DNA of 64,000 nt from Stictocephala bisonia. Lineage: Eukaryota; Arthropoda; Insecta; Hemiptera; Membracidae. Positions 32,618 through 44,059 of the stretch are shown here, in pieces. The stretch's first letter is position 1. Every line of letters begins with the position of its first letter. The stretch covers positions 868,001 through 932,000 of the forward strand of contig JAQJVL010000058.1 of NCBI GenBank assembly GCA_035578905.1, read 5' to 3'. The translations under genes were made by a program, and so were the position numbers. The notes under the pieces were generated by a model. It was not told the DNA's origin, did no database searches, and saw nothing but the letters and a program-made list of their open reading frames with translations.

Positions 32618-35600
32618 CTTATGCCGTTAACTAAACACTTTAATTTAGTTGTCTTCATCATACGTGTACAAGTTTTGCTTCATCCCTAACACACGTGCCT
32701 CATCCCTCTTATGCCGTTAACTAAACACTTTAATTTAGTTGTCTTCATCATACGTGTACAAGTTTTGCTTCATCCCTAACACACGTGCTTCATCCCTCTT
32801 ATGCCGTTAACTAAACACTGTAGTTTAGTTGTCTTCATCATACATGTACAAGTTTTGCTTCATCCCTAACACACGTGCCTCATCCCTCTTATGCCGTTAA
32901 CTAAACACTGTAGTTTAGTTGTCTTCGTCATACATGTACAAGTTTTGCTTCATCCCTAACACACGTGCCTCATCCCTCTTATGCCGTTAACTAAACACTG
33001 TAATTTAGTTGTCTTCATCATACGTGTACAAGTTTTGCTTCATCCCTAACACACGTGCCTCATCCCTCTTATGCCGTTAACTAAACACTTTAGTTTAGTT
33101 GTCTTCGTCATACGTGTACAAGTTTTGCTTCATCCCTAACACACGTGCCTCATCCCTCTTATGCCGTTAACTAAACACTTTAATTTAGTTGTCTTCATCA
33201 TACGTGTACAAGTTTTGCTTCATCCCTAACACACGTGCCTCATCCCTCTTATGCCGTTAACTAAACACTTTAATTTAGTTGTCTTCATCATACGTGTACA
33301 AGTTTTGCTTCATCCCTAACACACGTGCCTCATCCCTCTTATGCCGTTAACTAAACACTTTAATTTAGTTGTCTTCATCATACGTGTACAAGTTTTGCTT
33401 CATCCCTAACACACGTGCCTCATCCCTCTTATGCCGTTAACTAAACACTTTAATTTAGTTGTCTTCATCATACGTGTACAAGTTTTGCTTCATCCCTAAC
33501 ACACGTGCCTCATCCCTCTTATGCCGTTAACTAAACACTTTAATTTAGTTGTCTTCATCATACGTGTACAAGTTTTGCTTCATCCCTAACACACGTGCCT
33601 CATCCCTCTTATGCCGTTAACTAAACACTTTAGTTTAGTTGTCTTCGTCATACGTGTACAAGTTTTGCTTCATCCCTAACACACGTGCCTCATCCCTCTT
33701 ATGCCGTTAACTAAACACTTTAGTTTAGTTGTCTTCGTCATACGTGTACAAGTTTTGCTTCATCCCTAACACACGTGCCTCATCCCTCTTATGCCGTTAA
33801 CTAAACACTTTAGTTTAGTTGTCTTCGTCATACGTGTACAAGTTTTGCTTCATCCCTAACACACGTGCCTCATCCCTCTTATGCCGTTAACTAAACACTT
33901 TAGTTTAGTTGTCTTCGTCATACGTGTACAAGTTTTGCTTCATCCCTAACACACGTGCCTCATCCCTCTTATGCCGTTAACTAAACACTTTAGTTTAGTT
34001 GTCTTCGTCATACGTGTACAAGTTTTGCTTCATCCCTAACACACGTGCCTCATCCCTCTTATGCCGTTAACTAAACACTTTAATTTAGTTGTCTTCATCA
34101 TACGTGTACAAGTTTTGCTTCATCCCTAACACACGTGCCTCATCCCTCTTATGCCGTTAACTAAACACTTTAATTTAGTTGTCTTCATCATACGTGTACA
34201 AGTTTTGCTTCATCCCTAACACACGTGCCTCATCCCTCTTATGCCGTTAACTAAACACTTTAGTTTAGTTGTCTTCGTCATACGTGTACAAGTTTTGCTT
34301 CATCCCTAACACACGTGCCTCATCCCTCTTATGCCGTTAACTAAACACTTTAGTTTAGTTGTCTTCGTCATACGTGTACAAGTTTTGCTTCATCCCTAAC
34401 ACACGTGCCTCATCCCTCTTATGCCGTTAACTAAACACTTTAGTTTAGTTGTCTTCGTCATACGTGTACAAGTTTTGCTTCATCCCTAACACACGTGCCT
34501 CATCCCTCTTATGCCGTTAACTAAACACTTTAGTTTAGTTGTCTTCGTCATACGTGTACAAGTTTTGCTTCATCCCTAACACACGTGCCTCATCCCTCTT
34601 ATGCCGTTAACTAAACACTTTAATTTAGTTGTCTTCATCATACGTGTACAAGTTTTGCTTCATCCCTAACACACGTGCCTCATCCCTCTTATGCCGTTAA
34701 CTAAACACTTTAATTTAGTTGTCTTCATCATACGTGTACAAGTTTTGCTTCATCCCTAACACACGTGCCTCATCCCTCTTATGCCGTTAACTAAACACTT
34801 TAGTTTAGTTGTCTTCGTCATACGTGTACAAGTTTTGCTTCATCCCTAACACACGTGCCTCATCCCTCTTATGCCGTTAACTAAACACTTTAGTTTAGTT
34901 GTCTTCGTCATACGTGTACAAGTTTTGCTTCATCCCTAACACACGTGCCTCATCCCTCTTATGCCGTTAACTAAACACTTTAATTTAGTTGTCTTCATCA
35001 TACGTGTACAAGTTTTGCTTCATCCCTAACACACGTGCCTCATCCCTCTTATGCCGTTAACTAAACACTTTAATTTAGTTGTCTTCATCATACGTGTACA
35101 AGTTTTGCTTCATCCCTAACACACGTGCCTCATCCCTCTTATGCCGTTAACTAAACACTTTAATTTAGTTGTCTTCATCATACGTGTACAAGTTTTGCTT
35201 CATCCCTAACACACGTGCCTCATCCCTCTTATGCCGTTAACTAAACACTTTAATTTAGTTGTCTTCATCATACGTGTACAAGTTTTGCTTCATCCCTAAC
35301 ACACGTGCCTCATCCCTCTTATGCCGTTAACTAAACACTTTAATTTAGTTGTCTTCATCATACGTGTACAAGTTTTGCTTCATCCCTAACACACGTGCCT
35401 CATCCCTCTTATGCCGTTAACTAAACACTTTAATTTAGTTGTCTTCATCATACGTGTACAAGTTTTGCTTCATCCCTAACACACGTGCCTCATCCCTCTT
35501 ATGCCGTTAACTAAACACTTTAATTTAGTTGTCTTCATCATACGTGTACAAGTTTTGCTTCATCCCTAACACACGTGCCTCATCCCTCTTATGCCGTTAA

Positions 35601-38380
35601 CTAAACACTTTAATTTAGTTGTCTTCATCATACGTGTACAAGTTTTGCTTCATCCCTAACACACGTGCCTCATCCCTCTTATGCCGTTAACTAAACACTT
35701 TAATTTAGTTGTCTTCATCATACGTGTACAAGTTTTGCTTCATCCCTAACACACGTGCCTCATCCCTCTTATGCCGTTAACTAAACACTTTAATTTAGTT
35801 GTCTTCATCATACGTGTACAAGTTTTGCTTCATCCCTAACACACGTGCCTCATCCCTCTTATGCCGTTAACTAAACACTTTAATTTAGTTGTCTTCATCA
35901 TACGTGTACAAGTTTTGCTTCATCCCTAACACACGTGCCTCATCCCTCTTATGCCGTTAACTAAACACTTTAATTTAGTTGTCTTCATCATACGTGTACA
36001 AGTTTTGCTTCATCCCTAACACACGTGCCTCATCCCTCTTATGCCGTTAACTAAACACTTTAATTTAGTTGTCTTCATCATACGTGTACAAGTTTTGCTT
36101 CATCCCTAACACACGTGCCTCATCCCTCTTATGCCGTTAACTAAACACTTTAATTTAGTTGTCTTCATCATACGTGTACAAGTTTTGCTTCATCCCTAAC
36201 ACACGTGCCTCATCCCTCTTATGCCGTTAACTAAACACTTTAATTTAGTTGTCTTCATCATACGTGTACAAGTTTTGCTTCATCCCTAACACACGTGCCT
36301 CATCCCTCTTATGCCGTTAACTAAACACTTTAATTTAGTTGTCTTCATCATACGTGTACAAGTTTTGCTTCATCCCTAACACACGTGCCTCATCCCTCTT
36401 ATGCCGTTAACTAAACACTTTAATTTAGTTGTCTTCATCATACGTGTACAAGTTTTGCTTCATCCCTAACACACGTGCCTCATCCCTCTTATGCCGTTAA
36501 CTAAACACTTTAATTTAGTTGTCTTCATCATACGTGTACAAGTTTTGCTTCATCCCTAACACACGTGCCTCATCCCTCTTATGCCGTTAACTAAACACTT
36601 TAATTTAGTTGTCTTCATCATACGTGTACAAGTTTTGCTTCATCCCTAACACACGTGCCTCATCCCTCTTATGCCGTTAACTAAACACTTTAATTTAGTT
36701 GTCTTCATCATACGTGTACAAGTTTTGCTTCATCCCTAACACACGTGCCTCATCCCTCTTATGCCGTTAACTAAACACTTTAATTTAGTTGTCTTCATCA
36801 TACGTGTACAAGTTTTGCTTCATCCCTAACACACGTGCCTCATCCCTCTTATGCCGTTAACTAAACACTTTAATTTAGTTGTCTTCATCATACGTGTACA
36901 AGTTTTGCTTCATCCCTAACACACGTGTCTCATCCCTCTTATGCCGTTAACTAAACACTTTAATTTAGTTGTCTTCATCATACGTGTACAAGTTTTGCTT
37001 TATCCCTAACACACGTGCCTCATCCCTCTTATGCCGTTAACTAAACACTTTAATTTAGTTGTCTTCATCATACGTGTACAAGTTTTGCTTCATCCCTAAC
37101 ACACGTGCCTCATCCCTCTTATGCCGTTAACTAAACACTTTAATTTAGTTGTCTTCATCATACGTGTACAAGTTTTGCTTCATCCCTAACACACGTGCCT
37201 CATCCCTCTTATGCCGTTAACTAAACACTTTAATTTAGTTGTCTTCATCATACGTGTACAAGTTTTGCTTCATCCCTAACACACGTGCCTCATCCCTCTT
37301 ATGCCGTTAACTAAACACTTTAATTTAGTTGTCTTCATCATACGTGTACAAGTTTTGCTTCATCCCTAACACACGTGCCTCATCCCTCTTATGCCGTTAA
37401 CTAAACACTTTAATTTAGTTGTCTTCATCATACGTGTACAAGTTTTGCTTCATCCCTAACACACGTGCCTCATCCCTCTTATGCCGTTAACTAAACACTT
37501 TAATTTAGTTGTCTTCATCATACGTGTACAAGTTTTGCTTCATCCCTAACACACGTGCCTCATCCCTCTTATGCCGTTAACTAAACACTTTAATTTAGTT
37601 GTCTTCATCATACGTGTACAAGTTTTGCTTCATCCCTAACACACGTGCCTCATCCCTCTTATGCCGTTAACTAAACACTTTAATTTAGTTGTCTTCATCA
37701 TACGTGTACAAGTTTTGCTTCATCCCTAACACACGTGCCTCATCCCTCTTATGCCGTTAACTAAACACTTTAATTTAGTTGTCTTCATCATACGTGTACA
37801 AGTTTTGCTTCATCCCTAACACACGTGCCTCATCCCTCTTATGCCGTTAACTAAACACTTTAGTTTAGTTGTCTTCGTCATACGTGTACAAGTTTTGCTT
37901 CATCCCTAACACACGTGCCTCATCCCTCTTATGCCGTTAACTAAACACTTTAGTTTAGTTGTCTTCGTCATACGTGTACAAGTTTTGCTTCATCCCTAAC
38001 ACACGTGCCTCATCCCTCTTATGCCGTTAACTAAACACTTTAATTTAGTTGTCTTCATCATACGTGTACAAGTTTTGCTTCATCCCTAACACACGTGCCT
38101 CATCCCTCTTATGCCGTTAACTAAACACTTTAATTTAGTTGTCTTCATCATACGTGTACAAGTTTTGCTTCATCCCTAACACACGTGCCTCATCCCTCTT
38201 ATGCCGTTAACTAAACACTTTAATTTAGTTGTCTTCATCATACGTGTACAAGTTTTGCTTCATCCCTAACACACGTGCCTCATCCCTCTTATGCCGTTAA
38301 CTAAACACTTTAATTTAGTTGTCTTCATCATACGTGTACAAGTTTTGCTTCATCCCTAACACACGTGCCTCATCCCTCTT
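32618..38380. repeat. 90-bp satellite array, about 64 copies with no indels
   Basis: The monomer contains CATCCCTCTTATGCCGTTAA, CTAAACACTTTA, TTTAGTTGTCTTC, TCATACGTGTACAAGTTTTG and CTTCATCCCTAACACACGTG. The junction CATCCCTCTT stands at 32701 and at 38371, exactly 63 periods apart, and every copy between keeps register. Two monomer types differ at two linked sites 14 bp apart (TAATTTA with CATCA, or TAGTTTA with CGTCA). AACTAAAC and GTTTAGTT form an 8-bp inverted repeat in the G type (7 bp in the A type). Left-end copies carry extra variants. The run at 34951-37830 is 32 A-type copies with only two differing bases. Confidence 0.98.
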
Positions 38381-38530
38381 AACCTTGTGACAATATTTCT
38401 TCGTTAAACCAGTCGGAGGTGTTAAAAAACATACAACACCATCTGAATTAACCGTGGATGTTGCAATATCATTAGTTTCCACTTGAAAGGATTATTAGTA
38501 ATGTATTTTTTGAACAATTATTGAAACACT

Positions 38531-38739
38531 AAGTCAAATATCACCACGTAGTTTAGTTCAGTTTACTGAGGCAAAGGAATGATCTGGGACCATTCCTAGA
38601 TTGCACTTCAATCTTGGGTTTATTGAGCTCCCCTGTTGTCTACTTGAATGGAGTGCCTGTTCAAAGCAGTTAGCCAGCTCTAAAATCTTTTTCCCCAGAC
38701 TAGCTAAAATTTATTCTTCAAATTAAGTCAAATATCACC
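38531..38739. mobile_element. 179-bp insert flanked by a 15-bp direct repeat
   Basis: AAGTCAAATATCACC occurs at 38531-38545 and again, perfectly, at 38725-38739. The 179 bp between have a different, GC-richer composition and contain an inverted repeat near 38577-38597 (GGAATGATC and GACCATTCC). A perfect 15-bp flanking repeat is the size expected of a target duplication made by LINE machinery. No tRNA promoter or A-rich tail is visible, so the class is uncertain. Confidence 0.4.
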
Positions 38740-39344
38740 GCGTAAATTTGTATTTATAAAATTTGTTGAGAGATTAACAAATGTTGATTTAAGTAATTAA
38801 TTGGCATCAGTTATAACTCTACGTTTCATAACCTGAAATTATATTTGTCCTAAAAGCATGCTCTGTGTAAAAACGTTGTAATTTTCTTTACCTTGAATAT
38901 GTGTTATGTTATCAACTGGCCAGTACTTGTTTTCTGTAATCATTTCTATTCAGAGGTTATCCTTAAGTTCTAAATAGCTTTTTGGACTACTTATCAGCAA
39001 TAATTTGGATTTCTTTGTTGATATGTTCGGTGCGGTCTTTTCTGAGACCATACCAGGCGACCACCTCGACGCGCTCCAGCCCAGGGTTATGCAAGGAAGG
39101 CCACCTCAACTGTGTCAAAGTCAGTCAGTCAGGGTTACGCCCCAGGCCCGCCACGTCAGACAGGTCCGCTTTTTTCTCCTAGGTACTGATCTCATCCAGC
39201 CCACAGAAACAAGCCTTCCAATCTGGGTCAAAACCACGCTGAAGTTCGTAATCAAGTCGATTTGGCCCACTTGAATATAGATCCAGATTTGATTGATCAC
39301 AAACATGAACGAATAGGGTTTTCTGTAGTCAATCCTAGCCAACG

Positions 39345-39470
39345 TACCACACACCCATACACATACAGTAGTGTAGACCCATTCATGCACGTACAGCAGT
39401 ATAGACCCAACTACTCACCCATACACTTATTGTAGTATAGATCTTCCTCTACCCTTACACTAGATAGTGT
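39345..39470. repeat. short degenerate minisatellite
   Basis: A unit of roughly 40 bp with CCCATACAC, ACAGTAGT or ACAGCAGT, and GTATAGACCC recurs about three times with base changes and small length changes. Confidence 0.5.
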
Positions 39471-40703
39471 ATTCTGATAAAAAAGCAACTTGGAATCATC
39501 GTTACGGATATTCTTTGTTAGCAAATTTTATTTTTAAAACTTCGGTATATAACAATTTAATCACAGTTCCCTCTTACTGGCTTTAAAACAACTTAAAAGA
39601 TCGTACTAGAGACATTAAATATATCATCATTTTTTTCAGATTATGTTAAGATTATTCGAGTCGGGCCTGAGTTAGTCCACGCTGATGGGACTGTAGGTAT
39701 TTTGACTGGGGTATTAAATTGTGCCTGGTTTTTAGTTTGTAGTCAGTTTTGTGTAGATACGTTTGTATTCTTGTTTATCTTTCTTCTGTTGTTTGTAGTA
39801 TGTTTTTTAATTTCAGTTATTACAACTAATTACATATATTTTTCCTATACGCAAATTTAATTCTAATCAGTAACATTTATTTTACGATCGTCAGTTGTTA
39901 AAGATGACTTACCAGTCATAAATTCACTATTTACACAAATTTTATTTACGATAGTAAGGATTTTATACTTATTTTATTATGTTTTTTCTTCGTGTATATT
40001 TGTAATAGTTAATTAGCTGAGTCCACGATGGGTTTAATGTATAATATAGATAATTATTTCCTAGCTAATCAGTTTTTTTAATTTTAATAATCGATTTATT
40101 ACAATTAATTGTTATTACATTTTACATAATTCAAATTAAACACGAAATTGTTAAATTTTTGTAAAAAATGTTATTATTGCATTCACTGTGAAATTCGCAA
40201 ATACGTTTTTGTGCCAAGTTGTATGTTTTTTTGTTTTGTTTTAAATTGATAATAAATACATAATCAGCTTTGTTCTTATTAAAGATTCATACTAATGTTA
40301 TTTAATTAATTGAACTAAGAGCTGCAATCACCATTACAAACTGTGCATAATTAGTAAAATTGTTTAACATACATAAAACTGACTAATTGGTAAAATAATT
40401 GCAGAACTTCTAATATTGCAATGAACTATGCTGATGAAATACAACTGCATACTCATAACACTGATAATGCACAATGCAAGAGACGTTTTTATCTATATAA
40501 AAATCTCTCGAGAAAAATGCTTTATTGAGAAAGATTAGAGTGTTGGTGTTACGGCACATAACAGATAAGGACGGCCTTGATCGACAAGTGGGAAGGCTGA
40601 GTATGTCACTGGGCAACTGTTGTTTGTGTGAAGTCCTCAACTAACAGGGCGGTTTTATTTTATTTCCTAACAACTACTAATACGTCAAGTATAAAATTGC
40701 AAA

Positions 40704-41118
40704 GGGGCCGTCCCTTATTGTAAATTACGTAACACTAGATTCGGGCTTTTTAAACCCCCTCCCCCTGTGTAACGGAAATACCAAACCCCCCTCAATAACG
40801 CTGTCACCAACTCCTCCTCCAATTTTCGTCACCCACTTTCACGCAGATTATGATTTGTGATAGTCATTGTTTTAATTTTGTTTAGTTTGATTTCTAATGA
40901 GGAGGGGGAGGGGAGAGAAAATAAATAATTAAAAATCTTGTGTATTTTGGGAAAATGGTTAAATTTTGTGAATTAATTCAAATAAATTGTTACGGTTTAA
41001 TGGTTATGTGACACTGCCTAGAACCCCCCTCCCCCACCCTCCTTCGTAACGGTATATAGGCCTAACACTGCGAAACCCCTTCCCCCCTAAAGGCGTTATG
41101 TAATTTAGGGACGGCCCC
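40704..41118. mobile_element. MITE with GGGGCCGTCCC inverted ends
   Basis: The left end starts GGGGCCGTCCCTTATTGTAA and the right end, read on the minus strand, starts GGGGCCGTCCCTAAATTACA. Next to each end are C-rich or G-rich stretches with GTAACGG. The 415-bp element encodes nothing I recognise. A target duplication is not clear, so I leave the superfamily open. Confidence 0.7.
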
Positions 41119-41421
41119 AAGGGTCTGTTTCCCTCAGCAGGATGGGAATAAAATGATTTACTGATGAATATATTAATGTACGGGTTCCTCCCAATTTTCA
41201 TGATTTTTTAGTTTTAACTAGTTTTTTTAACTAACCCGTCGAACACGAATGAATAGAAAATGTTTAGTAGAAAACCCGATTTTTGACAAAAATTGAAAAG
41301 AAAAAAAAAACATTTTAAAACCAAAAACTATGCGTATTACATTAATCTAATTTAGTTATTTTTTTCTCCTGAACACGATATGACATTGACTTATTTATAT
41401 AACGAATAATAATTTAGATAC

Positions 41422-41572
41422 ACAAAAAAATTGAGATAGGTTAGGTTAGGTGAAGTTAGTATATATTTACTGTAAATACATATATTACTAACCTCATCTA
41501 ACCTAACCTAAAAAAAATTAACCTAACCTATAACGTAAACATATTTACCTAAATATCTCAGTTTTTATTTGT
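41422..41572. repeat. TTAGG-bearing palindrome
   Basis: The left arm (41438-41470) carries GGTTAGGTTAGGTGAAGTTA and the right arm (41473-41510) its imperfect reverse complement, with a two-base centre. Outside these, ACAAAAAAATTGAGAT (41422-41437) is inverted relative to ATCTCAGTTTTTATTTGT (41555-41572). An extra AACCTAACCTA run sits at 41520-41530. It looks like a small foldback element built around insect telomere-type repeats. Confidence 0.65.
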
Positions 41573-41690
41573 CGTAGGAAGAAATGCATGGCATATTTGT
41601 ATTTAAGAGAGAAAACTATATAATATTAATGCTATACATAGTTTTGTGTTAAATTATGTTTTCTTTATCACCCAATTTTTACTTTCTCCC

Positions 41691-42220
41691 ATATGCGTTA
41701 ATGTAGAGAAAGTATTATGATCGTCACACAAAATTTTTTTACAAGTTGGTATAAAAATCCATTTTAGAGTCCACTAGACCCATAAAAGTGTTTTTTTTCG
41801 AAAAACCTTTTTGTGTCTGTCCGTATGTGTGTGTCTGCCTGTGTGTGTATGTGCAGTTCGCTGGAGACCAAACGAATGGATCAATTTTTTTGAAATTAGT
41901 ATGTAGGTGTATTTAGCAAATATATCCAGACCAATTTTTCAATTTTATGAAATTTTAGTTTTTTAAAATAATTTTTGTGCAAAAAAACATACAAAGTTTT
42001 TCTCAAAAACGGCTCAAACAATTTTAATTACATTTTCAGGAAAGTTGTTAATTACAATTTAAAATATTTCAGTAAAAACCGCATGTCTCTAACTTGACTA
42101 GTTTTTGAGTCATGGCAAAAACACATATTTGTGAATCAAACTGGTAATTTTAAAAGTTTTGATTTTTTAGTGTTTAATATGAGGGGGGGTTTGTGCCAAT
42201 TCTTTTGAACCATGTATTTA
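41691..42220 (+). mobile_element. hairpin-headed dispersed family, copy 3
   Basis: The copy opens with ACTTTCTCCCATATGCG and then GAGAAAGT, the clearest form of the 8-bp inverted pair. It includes GTCTGTCCGTATGTGTGTGT, CAGTTCGCTGGAGACCAAAC and GCATGTCTCTAACTTGACTA, and ends near TTTTGAACCATGTATTT. No frame encodes a recognisable protein. Confidence 0.8.
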
Positions 42221-42479
42221 ATCGGTATTTCTGCAAAAATTCTATGGATTTGTGTTCGTTAAGTTAAAATCGTAAAATTCGGGTGGGCCTCATATATTCC
42301 ATATGTACCGATTTACTCTCAATTGTTAAAAAAATAATTGTATTTTCTAGGATAATGATTTTTGTTAAACTCAAAATTAACGCAATTTTGGATGAGAACT
42401 TGTTACGACTCAGCAGTTTTAAACATTTAATTTTTAATAACTTTCGGGAAAAAATAAAGGCACAGTAGCCTTCTTAGAA

Positions 42480-43330
42480 ACTACTCTATGAGAGTGGTGT
42501 AGGAGGTTGCAGGGTAACCGTGTCATGTGTAAGGTAAGGGTTTCATTATAGTTTTGAATGGGGAGGTTGGGTGTGTGGGGAATGTAGGTGTCCATGAGAA
42601 ACGTGAATGTAGGAGGTTGCATAATTTCAAGGTCAGAGGTAAGATAGTGTGCGTGGTCCATGAGAGTATAATATAGGGTATGATGGGTTGGCTGTAGAGT
42701 GATGTGTCGAGAAAAAAATGGCACTCAAGAGTAGATGGACCATGAGAGTTGTGTGTAATAAAGAGTATTTTGGTCCTGTATAAAATGGGATTGGATTATA
42801 GCCATGTGGTAAGCGAGGTTGGATGGACTGTGAGTACCTTGTGTAAAAGGGGGGAGGGTTTACATATTGTGTAAAGACAGATTAAATAGTCCATGTTACA
42901 AAAAATAAGCGAGGTTTGATTGAATATGAGCGTCGTTTGTAAAAGTGGATCGGGTGGACTGTTGGAGTCATGGGGAGGAAGGTTGGATGGACTATGAGAG
43001 TCGTGTGTAAACGGTGGAATTGCATCTTGTGAAAAGGTAGATTAAGTAATCCATGGTAGTCAACGTACTGAAGTTAAATGTGGATCGAATGAGCCGTGGT
43101 AGTCATGGTGAGGAAGGTTGGATGGACTACGTGAGTCATGTGTAAAAGTTAGAATTGTATCTTGTGAAAAGAAGGCAGATTAAACTATCTATATAAAATA
43201 ACGTAAAGAAGAAGAATGGACTAAAAGTGTTGGTTAGATCTTGTGTAAAGGTGAATCTGGTGAACTTATAGTTTACCTGCGAGGGAGGTTAGATGTACTA
43301 TGGATGTGTCCGCCGTGCGATCTTCGTCAG
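42480..43330. repeat. old degenerate tandem repeat
   Basis: GGTTGGATGGACTATGAGAG, GTCGTGTGTAAA, CTTGTGAAAAGG or TTGTGTAAAG, and GATTAA-(A/G)-TA recur several times in varying combinations over about 850 bp. Unit lengths vary, so I cannot give one period. A 96-codon minus-strand open frame in it follows from the biased base composition and is not a gene. Confidence 0.55.
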
Positions 43331-43358
43331 GACAGTATAGGATAAGTGTAGTTACATC

Positions 43359-44059
43359 TAGGGATGGCAAATATTTTCGTCATATCGATATATTGAAATA
43401 TCGATCTATCGATAATATCGAAAAAAAATATCGTTATATCGGATAACCGATATATCGATTTGTAAATGATTTATCTGTTTATAACTATGCACTAACTCTT
43501 AAGTCATGTCATGACAAAAAATACACTCATGTTTTGCTGTCAATATTAATTAGAATAGCCTACTGAAAATAAAAATTAAATACATTTATCTACACGAAAC
43601 AAGTAGTAGTATGTGGGATTGAATGAAAAAATTCAAATTAATAATAATTATTATGTTATTTTCGAAAGAATAATGTAATAATGATTTGTAAGGCGACTGG
43701 ATAGACATCTTAAGAGTCAGCGTTGCCAACTCGCACACAGCTTCATTTACCTGTTACCCACTGCTCTACAATAAATTACAGTTTAGTGCGTTTACCTCCC
43801 GTAAAAAAACTAAATAAAGTGACTTTATGATATCAATGCATGTTTTGTGCGCATAAGAGGCAATTTAAATATGTTTTTTTCGAATCATGATGATTTTGAG
43901 TAGAGAAATTAACGTCAATATTTACTGATTCGATATATCGGACCAAAATATCGATATGTCCAATATTATCGAAAGAAAATATCGATACTAATATATCGAG
44001 ATATATCGACACGTATGTATTGATATTTCCGATATATCGATATATCGTTGATATCCCTA
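43359..44059. mobile_element. hAT-like MITE rich in TCGATA
   Basis: The ends are TAGGGATGGCAAA on the left and a right end that reads TAGGGATATCAACGATATAT on the minus strand. The flanks GTTACATC (43351-43358) and GTCACATG (44060-44067) match at six of eight bases, which fits the 8-bp target duplication of hAT transposons. The terminal 100 bp on each side are dense in ATCGATA and ATATCG palindromes. The centre is unrelated AT-rich DNA with no transposase frame. Confidence 0.75.

Larger units (their letters stand above)
38381..40703. other. AT-rich spacer, no gene seen
   Basis: The CpG-containing stretch at 39040-39190 is open on both strands without a recognisable domain. A possible small retroposed insert (38531-38739) and a minisatellite (39345-39470) are listed separately. 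From about 39500 to 40400 the DNA is very AT-rich. Confidence 0.45.

Noticed and set aside
32618..38380. Regular array that could be taken for a CRISPR array
   Set aside because: The units are contiguous 90-bp tandem copies with no unique spacers and lie in eukaryotic DNA, so this is a satellite.
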